This document shows, piece by piece, positions 25,721 to 34,429 of a stretch of 64,000 bases of DNA (positions are counted from its first letter, which is position 1; every line of letters begins with the position of its first letter). Location: NCBI RefSeq assembly GCF_900176365.1, contig NZ_FWXY01000001.1, forward strand, positions 1-64,000, given 5' to 3'. The position numbers and the translations under genes are program-made. Under the pieces are notes generated by a model. It saw only the letters and a list, made by a program, of their open reading frames with translations. It had not been told where the DNA came from and did not search any database. The DNA is from Desulfocicer vacuolatum DSM 3385 (GTDB taxonomy: Bacteria > Desulfobacterota > Desulfobacteria > Desulfobacterales > Desulfobacteraceae).

Positions 25721-26665
25721 ATGCACAAAAAAAATTTAATGCCCCTGACCCTGGAAACCTTTGAAAAACTGGGAATCAAACAAAAAGAACCCATGAAAAA
25801 ACACACCTCTTTCAAGGTGGGGGGACCGGCAGACCTGTTTGCCCGGCCCCATTCCATTGAAACCCTTGAAAAACTGCTGAAGATGGCAAAATTCCATGAC
25901 CTGCCCCTGACGGTCATGGGCAGTGGCACAAATCTGCTGGTAAGGGACAGAGGCATCCGGGGACTTGTCATCTCCATGGACAAACTTAAATACCCCATAA
26001 TCATCACCCCTTTACAGCAGGAAATATACCGGATCCAGGTCTCTGCCGGCACCATCCTTGCCGGGCTGTACAGGGAGACCATGGCCCAGGGTATCGGCGG
26101 CCTGGGGTTTGCCGCCGGAATACCCGGAAGTGTGGGGGGAGCGGTGATGATGAACGCAGGAACCGGAGAGGGAACCATGGCAGATGTGGTGGCGTCCATT
26201 GATATAATGGATACCCAAAAAGGCGTCATCACCCTGCCCAGATCAGACCTGCGGTTCAGCCACAGATGTCTGAGCTTTAATGAAAACGTTCCCCGGCAAC
26301 AGCGCCCCATTCTTGTGGGGGCCACCTTGATCATGGCCCGGCAGGATAAAAAAGAGATCAAGGCCCAATGGCAGACCCTGCTGGAAAAAAGAAAAAAGTG
26401 TCAACCCGTCCAGGGTGCCGGTGCCGGATGTTTTTTTAAAAATCCTCCCCGGGGAAAATCCGCAGGAGAACTCATTGACCGGGCCGGATTAAAAGGATTT
26501 AAGGTGGGCAATGCCATGGTGTCCTCAAAACATGCCAATTTTATCCTGAATATGGGCCAGGCCACGGCAGAAGATATTATAAAGTTGAAACATCTCATTG
26601 AAAAAAAGGTAAACACTCAATTTGGCATCCGCCTGGAAAATGAGGTAAAAATTGAAGGCGAATAA
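25721..26665 (+). CDS. murB: UDP-N-acetylenolpyruvoylglucosamine reductase MurB
   Basis: FAD enzyme that reduces enolpyruvyl-UDP-GlcNAc to UDP-MurNAc. Motifs: HTSFKVGGPADLF, GSGTNLLVRDRGIRG, GGLGFAAGIPGSVGGAVMMNAG with the FAD-binding turns, and GAGAGCFFKNP...GELID with the catalytic residues of the type I/II reductase. I chose ATG 25721, which has GGAGG eight bases upstream; an in-frame ATG at 25637 would add 28 residues with no resemblance to MurB. 314 residues. It overlaps the ftsQ start. Confidence 0.95.
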   Translation: MHKKNLMPLTLETFEKLGIKQKEPMKKHTSFKVGGPADLFARPHSIETLEKLLKMAKFHDLPLTVMGSGTNLLVRDRGIRGLVISMDKLKYPIIITPLQQEIYRIQVSAGTILAGLYRETMAQGIGGLGFAAGIPGSVGGAVMMNAGTGEGTMADVVASIDIMDTQKGVITLPRSDLRFSHRCLSFNENVPRQQRPILVGATLIMARQDKKEIKAQWQTLLEKRKKCQPVQGAGAGCFFKNPPRGKSAGELIDRAGLKGFKVGNAMVSSKHANFILNMGQATAEDIIKLKHLIEKKVNTQFGIRLENEVKIEGE

Positions 26666-27533
26666 AAAAATTAAAAAAAATGAGTCTTCCACACTGTCTC
26701 TGTTACCCACCCTGGGTTTCATGGAAACCCTTGATCTGGGCATTAAATTCATTTTCACCATTGTGGCGATCATGCTCACTGGATTATTGTTCATTTTCAT
26801 CCATGATTATGTGACCCAGAGCACCTGTTTTTCCATTAACACCGTCTCCATCCATGGGCTAAACCGCCTGACCAGGACCGAGACGCTGGTCCAGGCAGGC
26901 CTTACCCCCGGCGATACCCTTTTAAATATCAATGCACTTAAAATGAAAAAAAGGCTGGTGGCCCATCCCTGGATAAATACAAGCAGAATCAAACGAACAT
27001 GGCCCCACACCCTTGACATTTTCATCCAGGAAGAGGTTCCAGTGGCCCGGGTGAACCTGGAAAACGCCCCGCCGCTGCTCATCAACACACAGGGAATCCC
27101 CTTTGCAGAAAATCCCCCGGAAACAACCACAGTTACAATGAAATTGCCCCTTATAAAAGGATTAATCCTTGAAAAAAAAGAGGAGCAGTGGGGGTTTCAC
27201 GGCACCCTGTATCAAAAAATCATGGGATTGCTCAGGGAGGACCCCGGTCTCCCTATCACATCCATCACCGCTGACATTGCCACCGGCATCACCGTTGACA
27301 CCCATTTTCTTTCCAATGATCTATCCGGGCAACCCGTTGAGACACCCATTACCCTAAAACTGGGTTTTTCACAATTTAAGTCTAAATTTGAAACTGCCGG
27401 GAAAATATTTCAGCATCTCCAGCAACAGGGCATGGGAAAAAATATCAAAGCCATGGACCTGTTCAACCCGGAACGGGTCATTGTCACCCCCGGCAGACAC
27501 ACCTCCGGAGCACAGACACCACAAGGAGCTTAA
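26652..27533 (+). CDS. ftsQ: Cell division protein FtsQ
   Basis: Bitopic divisome scaffold protein. A basic cytoplasmic N-terminus is followed by one membrane segment (about residues 33-55) and a POTRA domain (FSINTVSIHGLNRLTRTETLVQAGL..GDTLLNIN), then the FtsQ domain with WPHTLDIFIQEEVPVA. The start is TTG, with GAGGT five bases before it, and the gene overlaps murB by 14 bases. 293 residues, normal. Confidence 0.92.
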   Translation: MKANKKIKKNESSTLSLLPTLGFMETLDLGIKFIFTIVAIMLTGLLFIFIHDYVTQSTCFSINTVSIHGLNRLTRTETLVQAGLTPGDTLLNINALKMKKRLVAHPWINTSRIKRTWPHTLDIFIQEEVPVARVNLENAPPLLINTQGIPFAENPPETTTVTMKLPLIKGLILEKKEEQWGFHGTLYQKIMGLLREDPGLPITSITADIATGITVDTHFLSNDLSGQPVETPITLKLGFSQFKSKFETAGKIFQHLQQQGMGKNIKAMDLFNPERVIVTPGRHTSGAQTPQGA

Positions 27534-27534
27534 A

Positions 27535-28761
27535 TTGCAGGAAAAAGAAAAAATCATCGTAGGGCTTGACATTGGTACCACCAAGGTATGTGCCGTTGTG
27601 GGAGAGGTGGTGGGCCGGGATATCAACATCATCGGCATGGGAAAAAGCCCCTCCAGCGGCATGCGTAAAGGCGCTGTTGTGAATATTGAATCCACGGTGG
27701 AGGCCATCCGCCATGCTGTGGATGAAGCGGCCATCATGGCCGAATGTGACATCAGCTCGGTGTATGTGGGCATTGCCGGGGGGCACATCAAGGGATTTAA
27801 CAGCCATGGTTTCACCGCCATAAAAGCTGAAGAGATAACCCCGGAGGATGAGGCCCGGGTGATTGAAGCGGCCAGTGGCAGCGCCGCAAAACCGGGACGA
27901 GAAACCATTCACATCATTCCCCAGGAGTTCATTGTGGATGAGCAGGAGGCCATCCAAAATCCCCGGGGCATGACCGGCGTACGACTGGAGACAAAAATCC
28001 ACATTGTCACCGGTGCTGTTTCGTCGGTGGGAAACATTATTAAATGCTGCAACAAGGCAGGTCTTGCTGTCAGTGATATTGTGCTGGAATCCATGGCTTC
28101 CGGTGAAGCCGTGCTCTCCCCGGAAGAAAAAGAACTGGGATGCACCCTGGTGGACCTTGGTGGGGGCACCACCAACCTTGCCATCTTCAAGGGGAATAAG
28201 GTAAAATACACCTTTGAGCTTCCCCTGGGGGGAGAGACTGTAACAAATGACATTTCCATTGGTCTGAGAGCCCCCTCCAACGAGGCAGATTACATTAAAC
28301 TCACCCATGGTACCTGCCTTCGCGAAAAGATTAAACAAGGTGAAAATATTGATGTTCCAGGCATGGGGGGACGGGAATCCAAACAATTTTCCAGGGATAT
28401 TCTGGTGGATATCATTGAACCCCGTGTGGATGAAATGGCCACCATTTTAAAAGACGCAATCCACAGTAACGGCCTTGAAAATGCCTTTCCGTCGGGCATT
28501 GTGCTCACCGGAGGCACGGCCCTTCTCAACGGCATTGAAGAGGTCATTGAATCGGTATTCAATGTACCGGTGCGCGTGGGAACTCCTTCAAACATCGGTG
28601 GACTCAAGGAGGTGGTGAACAACCCTGTCTTTGCCACAGGGGTGGGCCTGGTCATTTACGGCAGCCGCATCAGCCACAATAAAGAAAGGGGTCCCGGCAG
28701 TAAAACCGGAATATCAAAATTCATGACAAGAATCGTACAATGGTTCAGAGACATTATTTAA
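27535..28761 (+). CDS. ftsA: Cell division protein FtsA
   Basis: Actin-like ATPase that ties FtsZ filaments to the membrane. VGLDIGTTKVCAVVG phosphate loop at the start, then the SHS2-like 1C domain, LVDLGGGTTNLAIF and VLTGGTALLNGI. The last residues (SKFMTRIVQWFRDII) form the expected amphipathic membrane-targeting helix. The start is TTG 27535 preceded by AAGGAG, two bases after the ftsQ stop; the frame is open further upstream but overlaps ftsQ. 408 residues. Confidence 0.95.
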   Translation: MQEKEKIIVGLDIGTTKVCAVVGEVVGRDINIIGMGKSPSSGMRKGAVVNIESTVEAIRHAVDEAAIMAECDISSVYVGIAGGHIKGFNSHGFTAIKAEEITPEDEARVIEAASGSAAKPGRETIHIIPQEFIVDEQEAIQNPRGMTGVRLETKIHIVTGAVSSVGNIIKCCNKAGLAVSDIVLESMASGEAVLSPEEKELGCTLVDLGGGTTNLAIFKGNKVKYTFELPLGGETVTNDISIGLRAPSNEADYIKLTHGTCLREKIKQGENIDVPGMGGRESKQFSRDILVDIIEPRVDEMATILKDAIHSNGLENAFPSGIVLTGGTALLNGIEEVIESVFNVPVRVGTPSNIGGLKEVVNNPVFATGVGLVIYGSRISHNKERGPGSKTGISKFMTRIVQWFRDII

Positions 28762-28795
28762 ACCTTAAAAAACAACAGGCAGACACACCTAAATT

Positions 28796-28829
28796 TTACC
28801 CCGGGTATCCCTTCCGGATACAGGGGTAA
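28796..28829 (+). promoter_or_regulatory. Hairpin between ftsA and ftsZ
   Basis: TTACCCC pairs with GGGGTAA and inside it GTATCC pairs with GGATAC, around a short loop. No T-run follows, so it is not a typical terminator. It lies 30 bases before ftsZ and may mark mRNA processing, stabilise the ftsZ message or be an operator. Confidence 0.45.
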
Positions 28830-28858
28830 GGCAATGCATAAATCAAACAGGGGGGACG

Positions 28859-30139
28859 ATGGGCTTTTCTTATGTGGAAATAAATGATGATACCAACATC
28901 AAGGTTATGGGAATAGGCGGTGCCGGTGGAAATGCTGTCAATAACATGATTGACTCCGGCCTCTCAGGGGTGGAATTCATAGTTGCCAACACAGATAACC
29001 AGGCATTAAAGATCTCCAAGGCAGATTATAAAATCCAGCTGGGTGAAGAGCTGGCCAAAGGACGGGGTGCCGGTGCCAATCCCCAAAAGGGAAGAAATGC
29101 CGCCCTGGAAAATGTGGAAGAGATCAGGACCCTGCTCAACGGCAATGATCCTGACAAAAAAGCCACTGACATGGTCTTTATCACCGCCGGAATGGGGGGA
29201 GGTACCGGCACGGGAGCGGCCCCTGTGGTGGCGGAAATCTGCAAGGAGCTTGGAATATTGACCGTGGCTGTGGTGTCAAAACCCTTTGAATTTGAAGGTA
29301 AGGGCAGAATGAAAAAAGCCGAGGTAGGCATTGAAGAGTTAAGGACGGTCACCGACACCCTCATCACCATCCCCAATGAGCGCCTCATGTCCCTTGCCGA
29401 AGAGGATGAACTCATGGTGGAGATGTTCCTCAAGGCAGATGAAGTGCTTAACCATTCCGTAAAAGGCATCAGTGATCTGATCATGGTACCCGGATACGTC
29501 AATCTTGACTTCACCGATGTGGAAACCATCATGGCCCAGTCAGGGGCCGCATTAATGGGCATTGGCGTGGCCTCCGGCGAAAACAGAGCACTGGAAGCCG
29601 CAGAAAGTGCCATTTTTCATCCCCTTCTGGAGGAGGTCTCCATCAAGGGAGCCCGGGGGGTTTTGCTCAACATCTCTTCCAATAGAAATATCACCATGAA
29701 AGAGATGAAAACCGTCACGAAACGCATTGCAGATGAAGTGGGGGGGGAAAACGAAATCATCTGGGGTCAAACCATTGATGAAAGCATGGGGGATGAAATC
29801 AGAATCACCGTTGTTGCCACCGGCATTGGCCAGGAGCACGCAGTGGAAGACCCAAAGGTCAATTACCTGCGCAGGGCAACGGAACAGACCTCCCAGACCG
29901 GTGGTCGTTCCAACCGTTCCACCGCCATTGCCCGCGGCACCGTCCGCTCCGTCACCGACGATGATAAACAAAAGGAGTGGCAGGATGATGTGAACACTGT
30001 GATTGTAGCCCATCCAAAAGTCTCCAATGACGATGGCAGAAATCACCACGAAAATGCCAATATTCCAGCCTACCCGGATATTGAAAGTGACCAGGAGAAC
30101 CTGGACATTCCCACATTTTTGCGCAGATCCACCAAATAA
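28859..30139 (+). CDS. ftsZ: Cell division GTPase FtsZ
   Basis: Tubulin-like GTPase that forms the division ring. GIGGAGGNAVNNMI near residues 17-30, the tubulin signature GGGTGTGAAP from residue 113, and the T7 loop NLDFTDVETIM. A variable linker (about residues 325-405) precedes the conserved C-terminal peptide DIPTFLRR, which binds FtsA and other partners. 426 residues. It has its own strong GGGGGGA site and a 97-base gap from ftsA. Its stop codon overlaps the start of the radical SAM gene. Confidence 0.98.
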   Translation: MGFSYVEINDDTNIKVMGIGGAGGNAVNNMIDSGLSGVEFIVANTDNQALKISKADYKIQLGEELAKGRGAGANPQKGRNAALENVEEIRTLLNGNDPDKKATDMVFITAGMGGGTGTGAAPVVAEICKELGILTVAVVSKPFEFEGKGRMKKAEVGIEELRTVTDTLITIPNERLMSLAEEDELMVEMFLKADEVLNHSVKGISDLIMVPGYVNLDFTDVETIMAQSGAALMGIGVASGENRALEAAESAIFHPLLEEVSIKGARGVLLNISSNRNITMKEMKTVTKRIADEVGGENEIIWGQTIDESMGDEIRITVVATGIGQEHAVEDPKVNYLRRATEQTSQTGGRSNRSTAIARGTVRSVTDDDKQKEWQDDVNTVIVAHPKVSNDDGRNHHENANIPAYPDIESDQENLDIPTFLRRSTK

Positions 30140-31836
30140 TGGGTATTCGTCGTAAAAAGGGGGCGCCATGCCGGCGCCCCCTGGAAAAAGGTCAGGTGTT
30201 CCGGGGAGCAGGGGCGGGCATTAACATTGCCCTTGTGTATCCCAATACCTACCGGGCCGGGATGTCCAGTCTGGGATTTCAAAAGGTGTTTCAACTGTTC
30301 AACGCCCTGGAAGGCATGGCATGTGAACGGGTATTTCTGCCGGGAAAATCCACCGGCCCTGCCCGGAGCTGTGAAACGGACCGCGCCCTTGGACAATTTG
30401 ACATCATTGCTTTTTCCATCTCATTTGAAAACGATTATTCCAATGTTGTCACCCTTCTTAAAAACGCTGGCATTCCCCCCCGGCAAAACCAACGCAACCT
30501 ACGCCACCCCCTTGTGATGGCAGGGGGGGTTGCCTGTTTTCTCAATCCTGAACCCCTGGCCCCCTTCATGGACTGTTTTTTATTGGGTGAAATTGAAAAC
30601 ACCCTTCACCTGTTTTTAAATTCCATCCAGGCGGCACCCTTTAAACAAAACCTGACCCATGAACTGGCAGTGGAGATTCCCGGTCTTTACATCCCCTCCC
30701 TTTACACACCGATTTACGATGAAACCCTTATTTTTAAAGGCCATGAAAAACATCATCCCCAAACCCCTGATTCCATAGAGGTGCAGCACGTTGCCCACCT
30801 GGAAAACCATCAAACCGTCACCGGCATCATCTCTTCTGACACAGCCTTTAAAAACACCTGCCTCATTGAAACCGGCAGGGGGTGCCACCATGGATGCCGA
30901 TTCTGCAGCGCCGGGTTTATATACAGACCCCCCAGGCTTTATCCCAAAGAAGTGATCACCCGGTCCATGAATGAGGCAAGTGAACTGACCAACCGCATGG
31001 GGCTTGTGAGTGCTGCGGTTTCCGATCACCCCCAGATAAATGACATCTGCACCTGGGGTATAGAACACGCCCTTAATATATCATTTAGTTCCCTCCGCTT
31101 GGATGCCCTCACCCATGAACTGGTGGAGACCCTCATGGCATCCGGGGTGAAAACCGCGACCATTGCGCCAGAAGCGGGCACCCAGCGCATGCGAAATATC
31201 ATCAATAAAAAAATAACCCGTCAAGATATACTGGGGGCGGTGAAAACCTTGATCCAGGGTGGCATTCTTAATCTGAAACTCTATTTCATGGTGGGGCTTC
31301 CCTTTGAAACAGATGAAGATATTGAAGGGATCATTTCCCTTACCCTGGACATTCGAAATATTTTTCTTGAAGAAAGCAAAAAAAAGAAAAAAATCGGCAC
31401 CATCACTCTAAGCGTCAATCCCTTTGTGCCCAAACCCGCCACCCCCTTTCAATGGCTGCCCATGGCACCGGCAGCGGTGCTGAAAAAACGAACCAACCAT
31501 TTAAAAAACTCATTAAAAAAAATTCCCAACATGAAAATCAACTGTGAATCCCCCCGCATGGCAAGAATCAACGGAGTACTGGCCCGGGGGGATCAACGTG
31601 TGGCCACTTTAATCGAAACCGCGGCACAGGACGGATGGTCCAGGGCCATATCCCAAAAAGACCTGGCCCACTATCTTTACAGAAAAATTGAAATAAAGGC
31701 CCCCCTGCCCTGGGATATCCTGGACAGCGGTATTAAAAAAAGCTTCCTGGCCAGGGAACTTGAACGGGCAAAAAAAGAGAAAAGCACCCCGGATTGTCCC
31801 ATGATTGACTGCAAAAAATGCGGTATCTGCCGATGA
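30139..31836 (+). CDS. B12-binding-type radical SAM protein
   Basis: An N-terminal cobalamin-binding-like Rossmann region (residues about 28-160; NIALVYPNTYRAGMSSLGFQ) is followed by a radical SAM domain with C249-x3-C253-x2-C256 (CHHGCRFC), which holds the 4Fe-4S cluster. The last residues carry CPMIDCKKCGIC, a Cys cluster that could bind another metal. It looks like the group often annotated TIGR03960, whose members may act with a DUF2344 protein; that second half is not fused here. It starts on the last base of the ftsZ stop (TAATG), so translation is coupled. Reaction unknown. Confidence 0.8.
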   Translation: MGIRRKKGAPCRRPLEKGQVFRGAGAGINIALVYPNTYRAGMSSLGFQKVFQLFNALEGMACERVFLPGKSTGPARSCETDRALGQFDIIAFSISFENDYSNVVTLLKNAGIPPRQNQRNLRHPLVMAGGVACFLNPEPLAPFMDCFLLGEIENTLHLFLNSIQAAPFKQNLTHELAVEIPGLYIPSLYTPIYDETLIFKGHEKHHPQTPDSIEVQHVAHLENHQTVTGIISSDTAFKNTCLIETGRGCHHGCRFCSAGFIYRPPRLYPKEVITRSMNEASELTNRMGLVSAAVSDHPQINDICTWGIEHALNISFSSLRLDALTHELVETLMASGVKTATIAPEAGTQRMRNIINKKITRQDILGAVKTLIQGGILNLKLYFMVGLPFETDEDIEGIISLTLDIRNIFLEESKKKKKIGTITLSVNPFVPKPATPFQWLPMAPAAVLKKRTNHLKNSLKKIPNMKINCESPRMARINGVLARGDQRVATLIETAAQDGWSRAISQKDLAHYLYRKIEIKAPLPWDILDSGIKKSFLARELERAKKEKSTPDCPMIDCKKCGICR

Positions 31837-31965
31837 ACAGCTCCCAAAGGTTGCCTTTCATAACTCTCCAGTGATATCATGCCGGACACTCCCTTGGTGA
31901 AAATAGTGTTATGCCGGGGAGGTCAGCGTTCACCATGCAAAATGCTCAAAATAACGGAGGCAGCC

Positions 31966-33549
31966 ATGTATCTTGTCACAGCCGGGGAGATGCGGGAGAT
32001 GGACCGGAAAACCATTGAAGAATTTGGCCTTCCCGGTCAGATTCTCATGGAAAATGCAGGGCGAAAGGCCCTTGATATGCTCTTTGACCATTTTCCGAAA
32101 ATGATGTCAAAAAAAATAGGAATAGTTGTGGGACGGGGCAACAACGGCGGGGATGGCCTGGTCATGGCACGATACCTGCTACAGATGGGAAAAGATGTCA
32201 CCACCTTTGTTTTCACTGCCAGGGATAAAATAAAGGGAGACGCTCTATCCAATCTCATCCTCCTGGAAACGCTGTGTGAAAAAAAGGAAGGGGACCATCT
32301 CTTTTTCATCCCGGACAAGGACACCTTTGAAACGCTTCAATCCCATATCTGCATGCATGACATTTTTGTGGACGGTCTGCTGGGAACCGGCCTGAATACA
32401 CCGGTGAGGGGATTTTTCAAGGAGGTGATCACCGCTGTGAACGGCACCGGTTGCCCCATTTTCAGTCTGGATATTCCATCGGGGCTGGATGCAGACACGG
32501 GCATGCCCCTGGGAACCTGCATCAAGGCCACGGCCACGGCCACATTTGGGTTTGCCAAGGCAGGTCTTTTTCTGGGACACGGCAGGGAGTTCACCGGAAA
32601 AGTAAAAGTAATGGACATCGGCATCCCCGATTACATTGCCACCCAATCGCCACCAAGGCTCCAGGTCAGTGATACTTCAACCATTGCCCCGCTGTTCCCC
32701 CCCCGCAGCCCCCACGATCACAAGGGCACCTGGGGTCATGTGCTCATCATTGCAGGCTCCCGGGGAAAATCCGGGGCTGCCGTTCTGGCTGCCAATGCCG
32801 CAGTGGCCGCTGGCACCGGCCTTGTCACCCTGGGAATTCCCCATGACATCAACAGCAGTGTGGAAACCGCCACCCTTGAGGCCATGACAGCTCCCATGGG
32901 CAATGGACCACACGGCTATCTCACCCTGGATACCTTTGATCCCCTCATGGCGCTGGGCCGGAACAAAACCGCCCTGGCCCTGGGTCCCGGCCTGGGCACC
33001 CATGAAGAGACCCGAAAACTTGTGACGGCTCTGGTGAAAGAAAGTGACCTTCCCCTGATTCTGGATGCCGACGGTCTTAACTGCATTGCCCATGATCCAT
33101 CCCTTTTAAAACAACGAAAGGCTCCCACCATACTCACCCCCCACCCCGGTGAAATGGCCCGGCTCACGGGATTGTCAACCCGGGAAATCCAGGCCCATCG
33201 TCTCGGTATTGCCACACAATTTGCCAAAAAATATAATGTCATCCTGGTATTAAAAGGGGCAGGTACCCTCACGGCCCTTCCCAACGGTTTCGTTTTTTTC
33301 TGCCCCACAGGCAATCCAGGCATGGCCACCGGCGGTACAGGGGACGTCCTCACCGGCATGATTGCAGGTCTGGCAGCCCAGGGCATGACTCCAGAAGATG
33401 CGGCCCGGGCAGGCACCTTTCTCCACGGTGCATGCGGGGACTTTCTGGCACAGGCAAAGGGCCCATGGGGATTTAAAGCTTCAGACCTGATCACAGCCCT
33501 GCCCGGCATTTTTTCACAATTAACAAAAAACAACGCCCAGGACATCTGA
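31966..33549 (+). CDS. nnr: Bifunctional NAD(P)H-hydrate epimerase / dehydratase
   Basis: Repairs damaged NADH and NADPH hydrates. Residues 1 to about 215 are the YjeF_N epimerase (MYLVTAGEMREMD, GQILMENAG, GRGNNGGDGLV, LDIPSGLDADTG). From about residue 235 it is the ADP- or ATP-dependent dehydratase (HKGTWGHVLIIAGS, ILTPHPGEMARL, GGTGDVLTGMI). 527 residues, the usual fused form. ATG 31966 is preceded by GGAGG; an open frame back to 31879 adds no conserved sequence. It precedes tsaE, a frequent neighbour. Confidence 0.96.
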   Translation: MYLVTAGEMREMDRKTIEEFGLPGQILMENAGRKALDMLFDHFPKMMSKKIGIVVGRGNNGGDGLVMARYLLQMGKDVTTFVFTARDKIKGDALSNLILLETLCEKKEGDHLFFIPDKDTFETLQSHICMHDIFVDGLLGTGLNTPVRGFFKEVITAVNGTGCPIFSLDIPSGLDADTGMPLGTCIKATATATFGFAKAGLFLGHGREFTGKVKVMDIGIPDYIATQSPPRLQVSDTSTIAPLFPPRSPHDHKGTWGHVLIIAGSRGKSGAAVLAANAAVAAGTGLVTLGIPHDINSSVETATLEAMTAPMGNGPHGYLTLDTFDPLMALGRNKTALALGPGLGTHEETRKLVTALVKESDLPLILDADGLNCIAHDPSLLKQRKAPTILTPHPGEMARLTGLSTREIQAHRLGIATQFAKKYNVILVLKGAGTLTALPNGFVFFCPTGNPGMATGGTGDVLTGMIAGLAAQGMTPEDAARAGTFLHGACGDFLAQAKGPWGFKASDLITALPGIFSQLTKNNAQDI

Positions 33550-33555
33550 CCTATC

Positions 33556-34020
33556 ATGATCCTTGAATTGTATTGTACCTCCCACAACCGGACCCAGGCA
33601 GCAGGAGAAAAACTGGGTTCCCTGATCTCTTCACGCATGACCATGGCCCTGCACGGTGACCTGGGGGCAGGAAAAACCACCTTTGTCCAGGGAATAGCAA
33701 AGGGTCTTGGGGTACCGGACACCTATTATGTGACCAGCCCCACCTACACCCTTATCAATGAATACCCCGGCCGGGTCCCACTGTATCACATGGATCTTTA
33801 CCGCCTGGGCGACATTGATGAACTGGAATATCTGGGATTTGATGAGATCATCTCCTCCCCGGGGGCCATTGTTGTGGAGTGGCCGGAAATCCTGGGATCG
33901 CATTTTGTGAAATTTGATCTGGATATCACCATTAAAACAGATAAAGCCTTTAACCGTAAAATAATTATTAAAGCATCTGGACTTGACGGAACAAATCTGT
34001 TAAGGGAACTGTCTGTATAA
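33556..34020 (+). CDS. tsaE: tRNA t6A synthesis ATPase TsaE
   Basis: P-loop protein needed with TsaB and TsaD to make t6A37 in tRNA. Walker A GDLGAGKTTF at about residues 34-43, then VTSPTYTLINEY, HMDLYRL and VVEWPE. 154 residues, standard. Seven bases after nnr and probably co-transcribed. Directly followed by the repeat region at 34,050. Confidence 0.96.
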   Translation: MILELYCTSHNRTQAAGEKLGSLISSRMTMALHGDLGAGKTTFVQGIAKGLGVPDTYYVTSPTYTLINEYPGRVPLYHMDLYRLGDIDELEYLGFDEIISSPGAIVVEWPEILGSHFVKFDLDITIKTDKAFNRKIIIKASGLDGTNLLRELSV

Positions 34021-34049
34021 TTGCCATGGGTGGTTGGTATTTCCATCCG

Positions 34050-34210
34050 GGCCTGCCCACAACGAAGATTGAAAATGGTATTATACCGCCGCCGCCCCGA
34101 TGGGCAATGGGCCCGGACCGGAACTGTAGACAGCTCAATTGTCCGGTTCCTATTACCCATCGGGGGGGCGGCTCTGCTGAGGTTGCCTTGGAGGCTGCCG
34201 TTTCATATAA
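34050..34210 (+). repeat. R2 palindromic repeat, copy B, with left flank module
   Basis: 34,087-34,210 is the near-identical inverse of 6,385-6,510, with the same palindromic core and the same AGGTTG-CTTGGAGGCT-TTTCATATAA end. The 37 bases before it (GCCCACAACGAAGATTGAAAATGGTATTAT) also stand, in diverged form, at 37,070 before an R1 copy, so the two families share a border module. Confidence 0.85.
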
Positions 34211-34429
34211 ACCCACATGGCTGTAAGTACCAGCCACAACGAATAATGAAAAAGTAGTTGCTGTGAGTACCCAGAACCTAATACCCAGTACCCAGTACCC
34301 ACTTTTTCATATAAAAAAAAATCCCATCAATCCAGGGAAATTTTCAAACCCAAATATTAACACAAATCTGACCCCGTTCCACTTTGCCAAAATCCGGAAG
34401 CCGGGTCATTAAACATATCAGGAGTCGTT
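34211..34429 (+). other. Rest of the tsaE-lysC gap
   Basis: Contains a second partial border module (CAGCCACAACGAATAATGAAAAAGTA, about 34,231-34,256) and a short tandem stretch of TACCCAG units near 34,280. No gene or clear promoter seen. CAGGAG, the lysC ribosome binding site, closes the region. Confidence 0.4.

Noticed and set aside
27484-28386. 300-codon open frame opposite ftsA
   Set aside because: No domain, antisense to a certain gene.
34262-34310. CRISPR-like short repeats (TACCCAG units)
   Set aside because: Units are seven to eight bases, adjacent and without spacers; simple sequence only.
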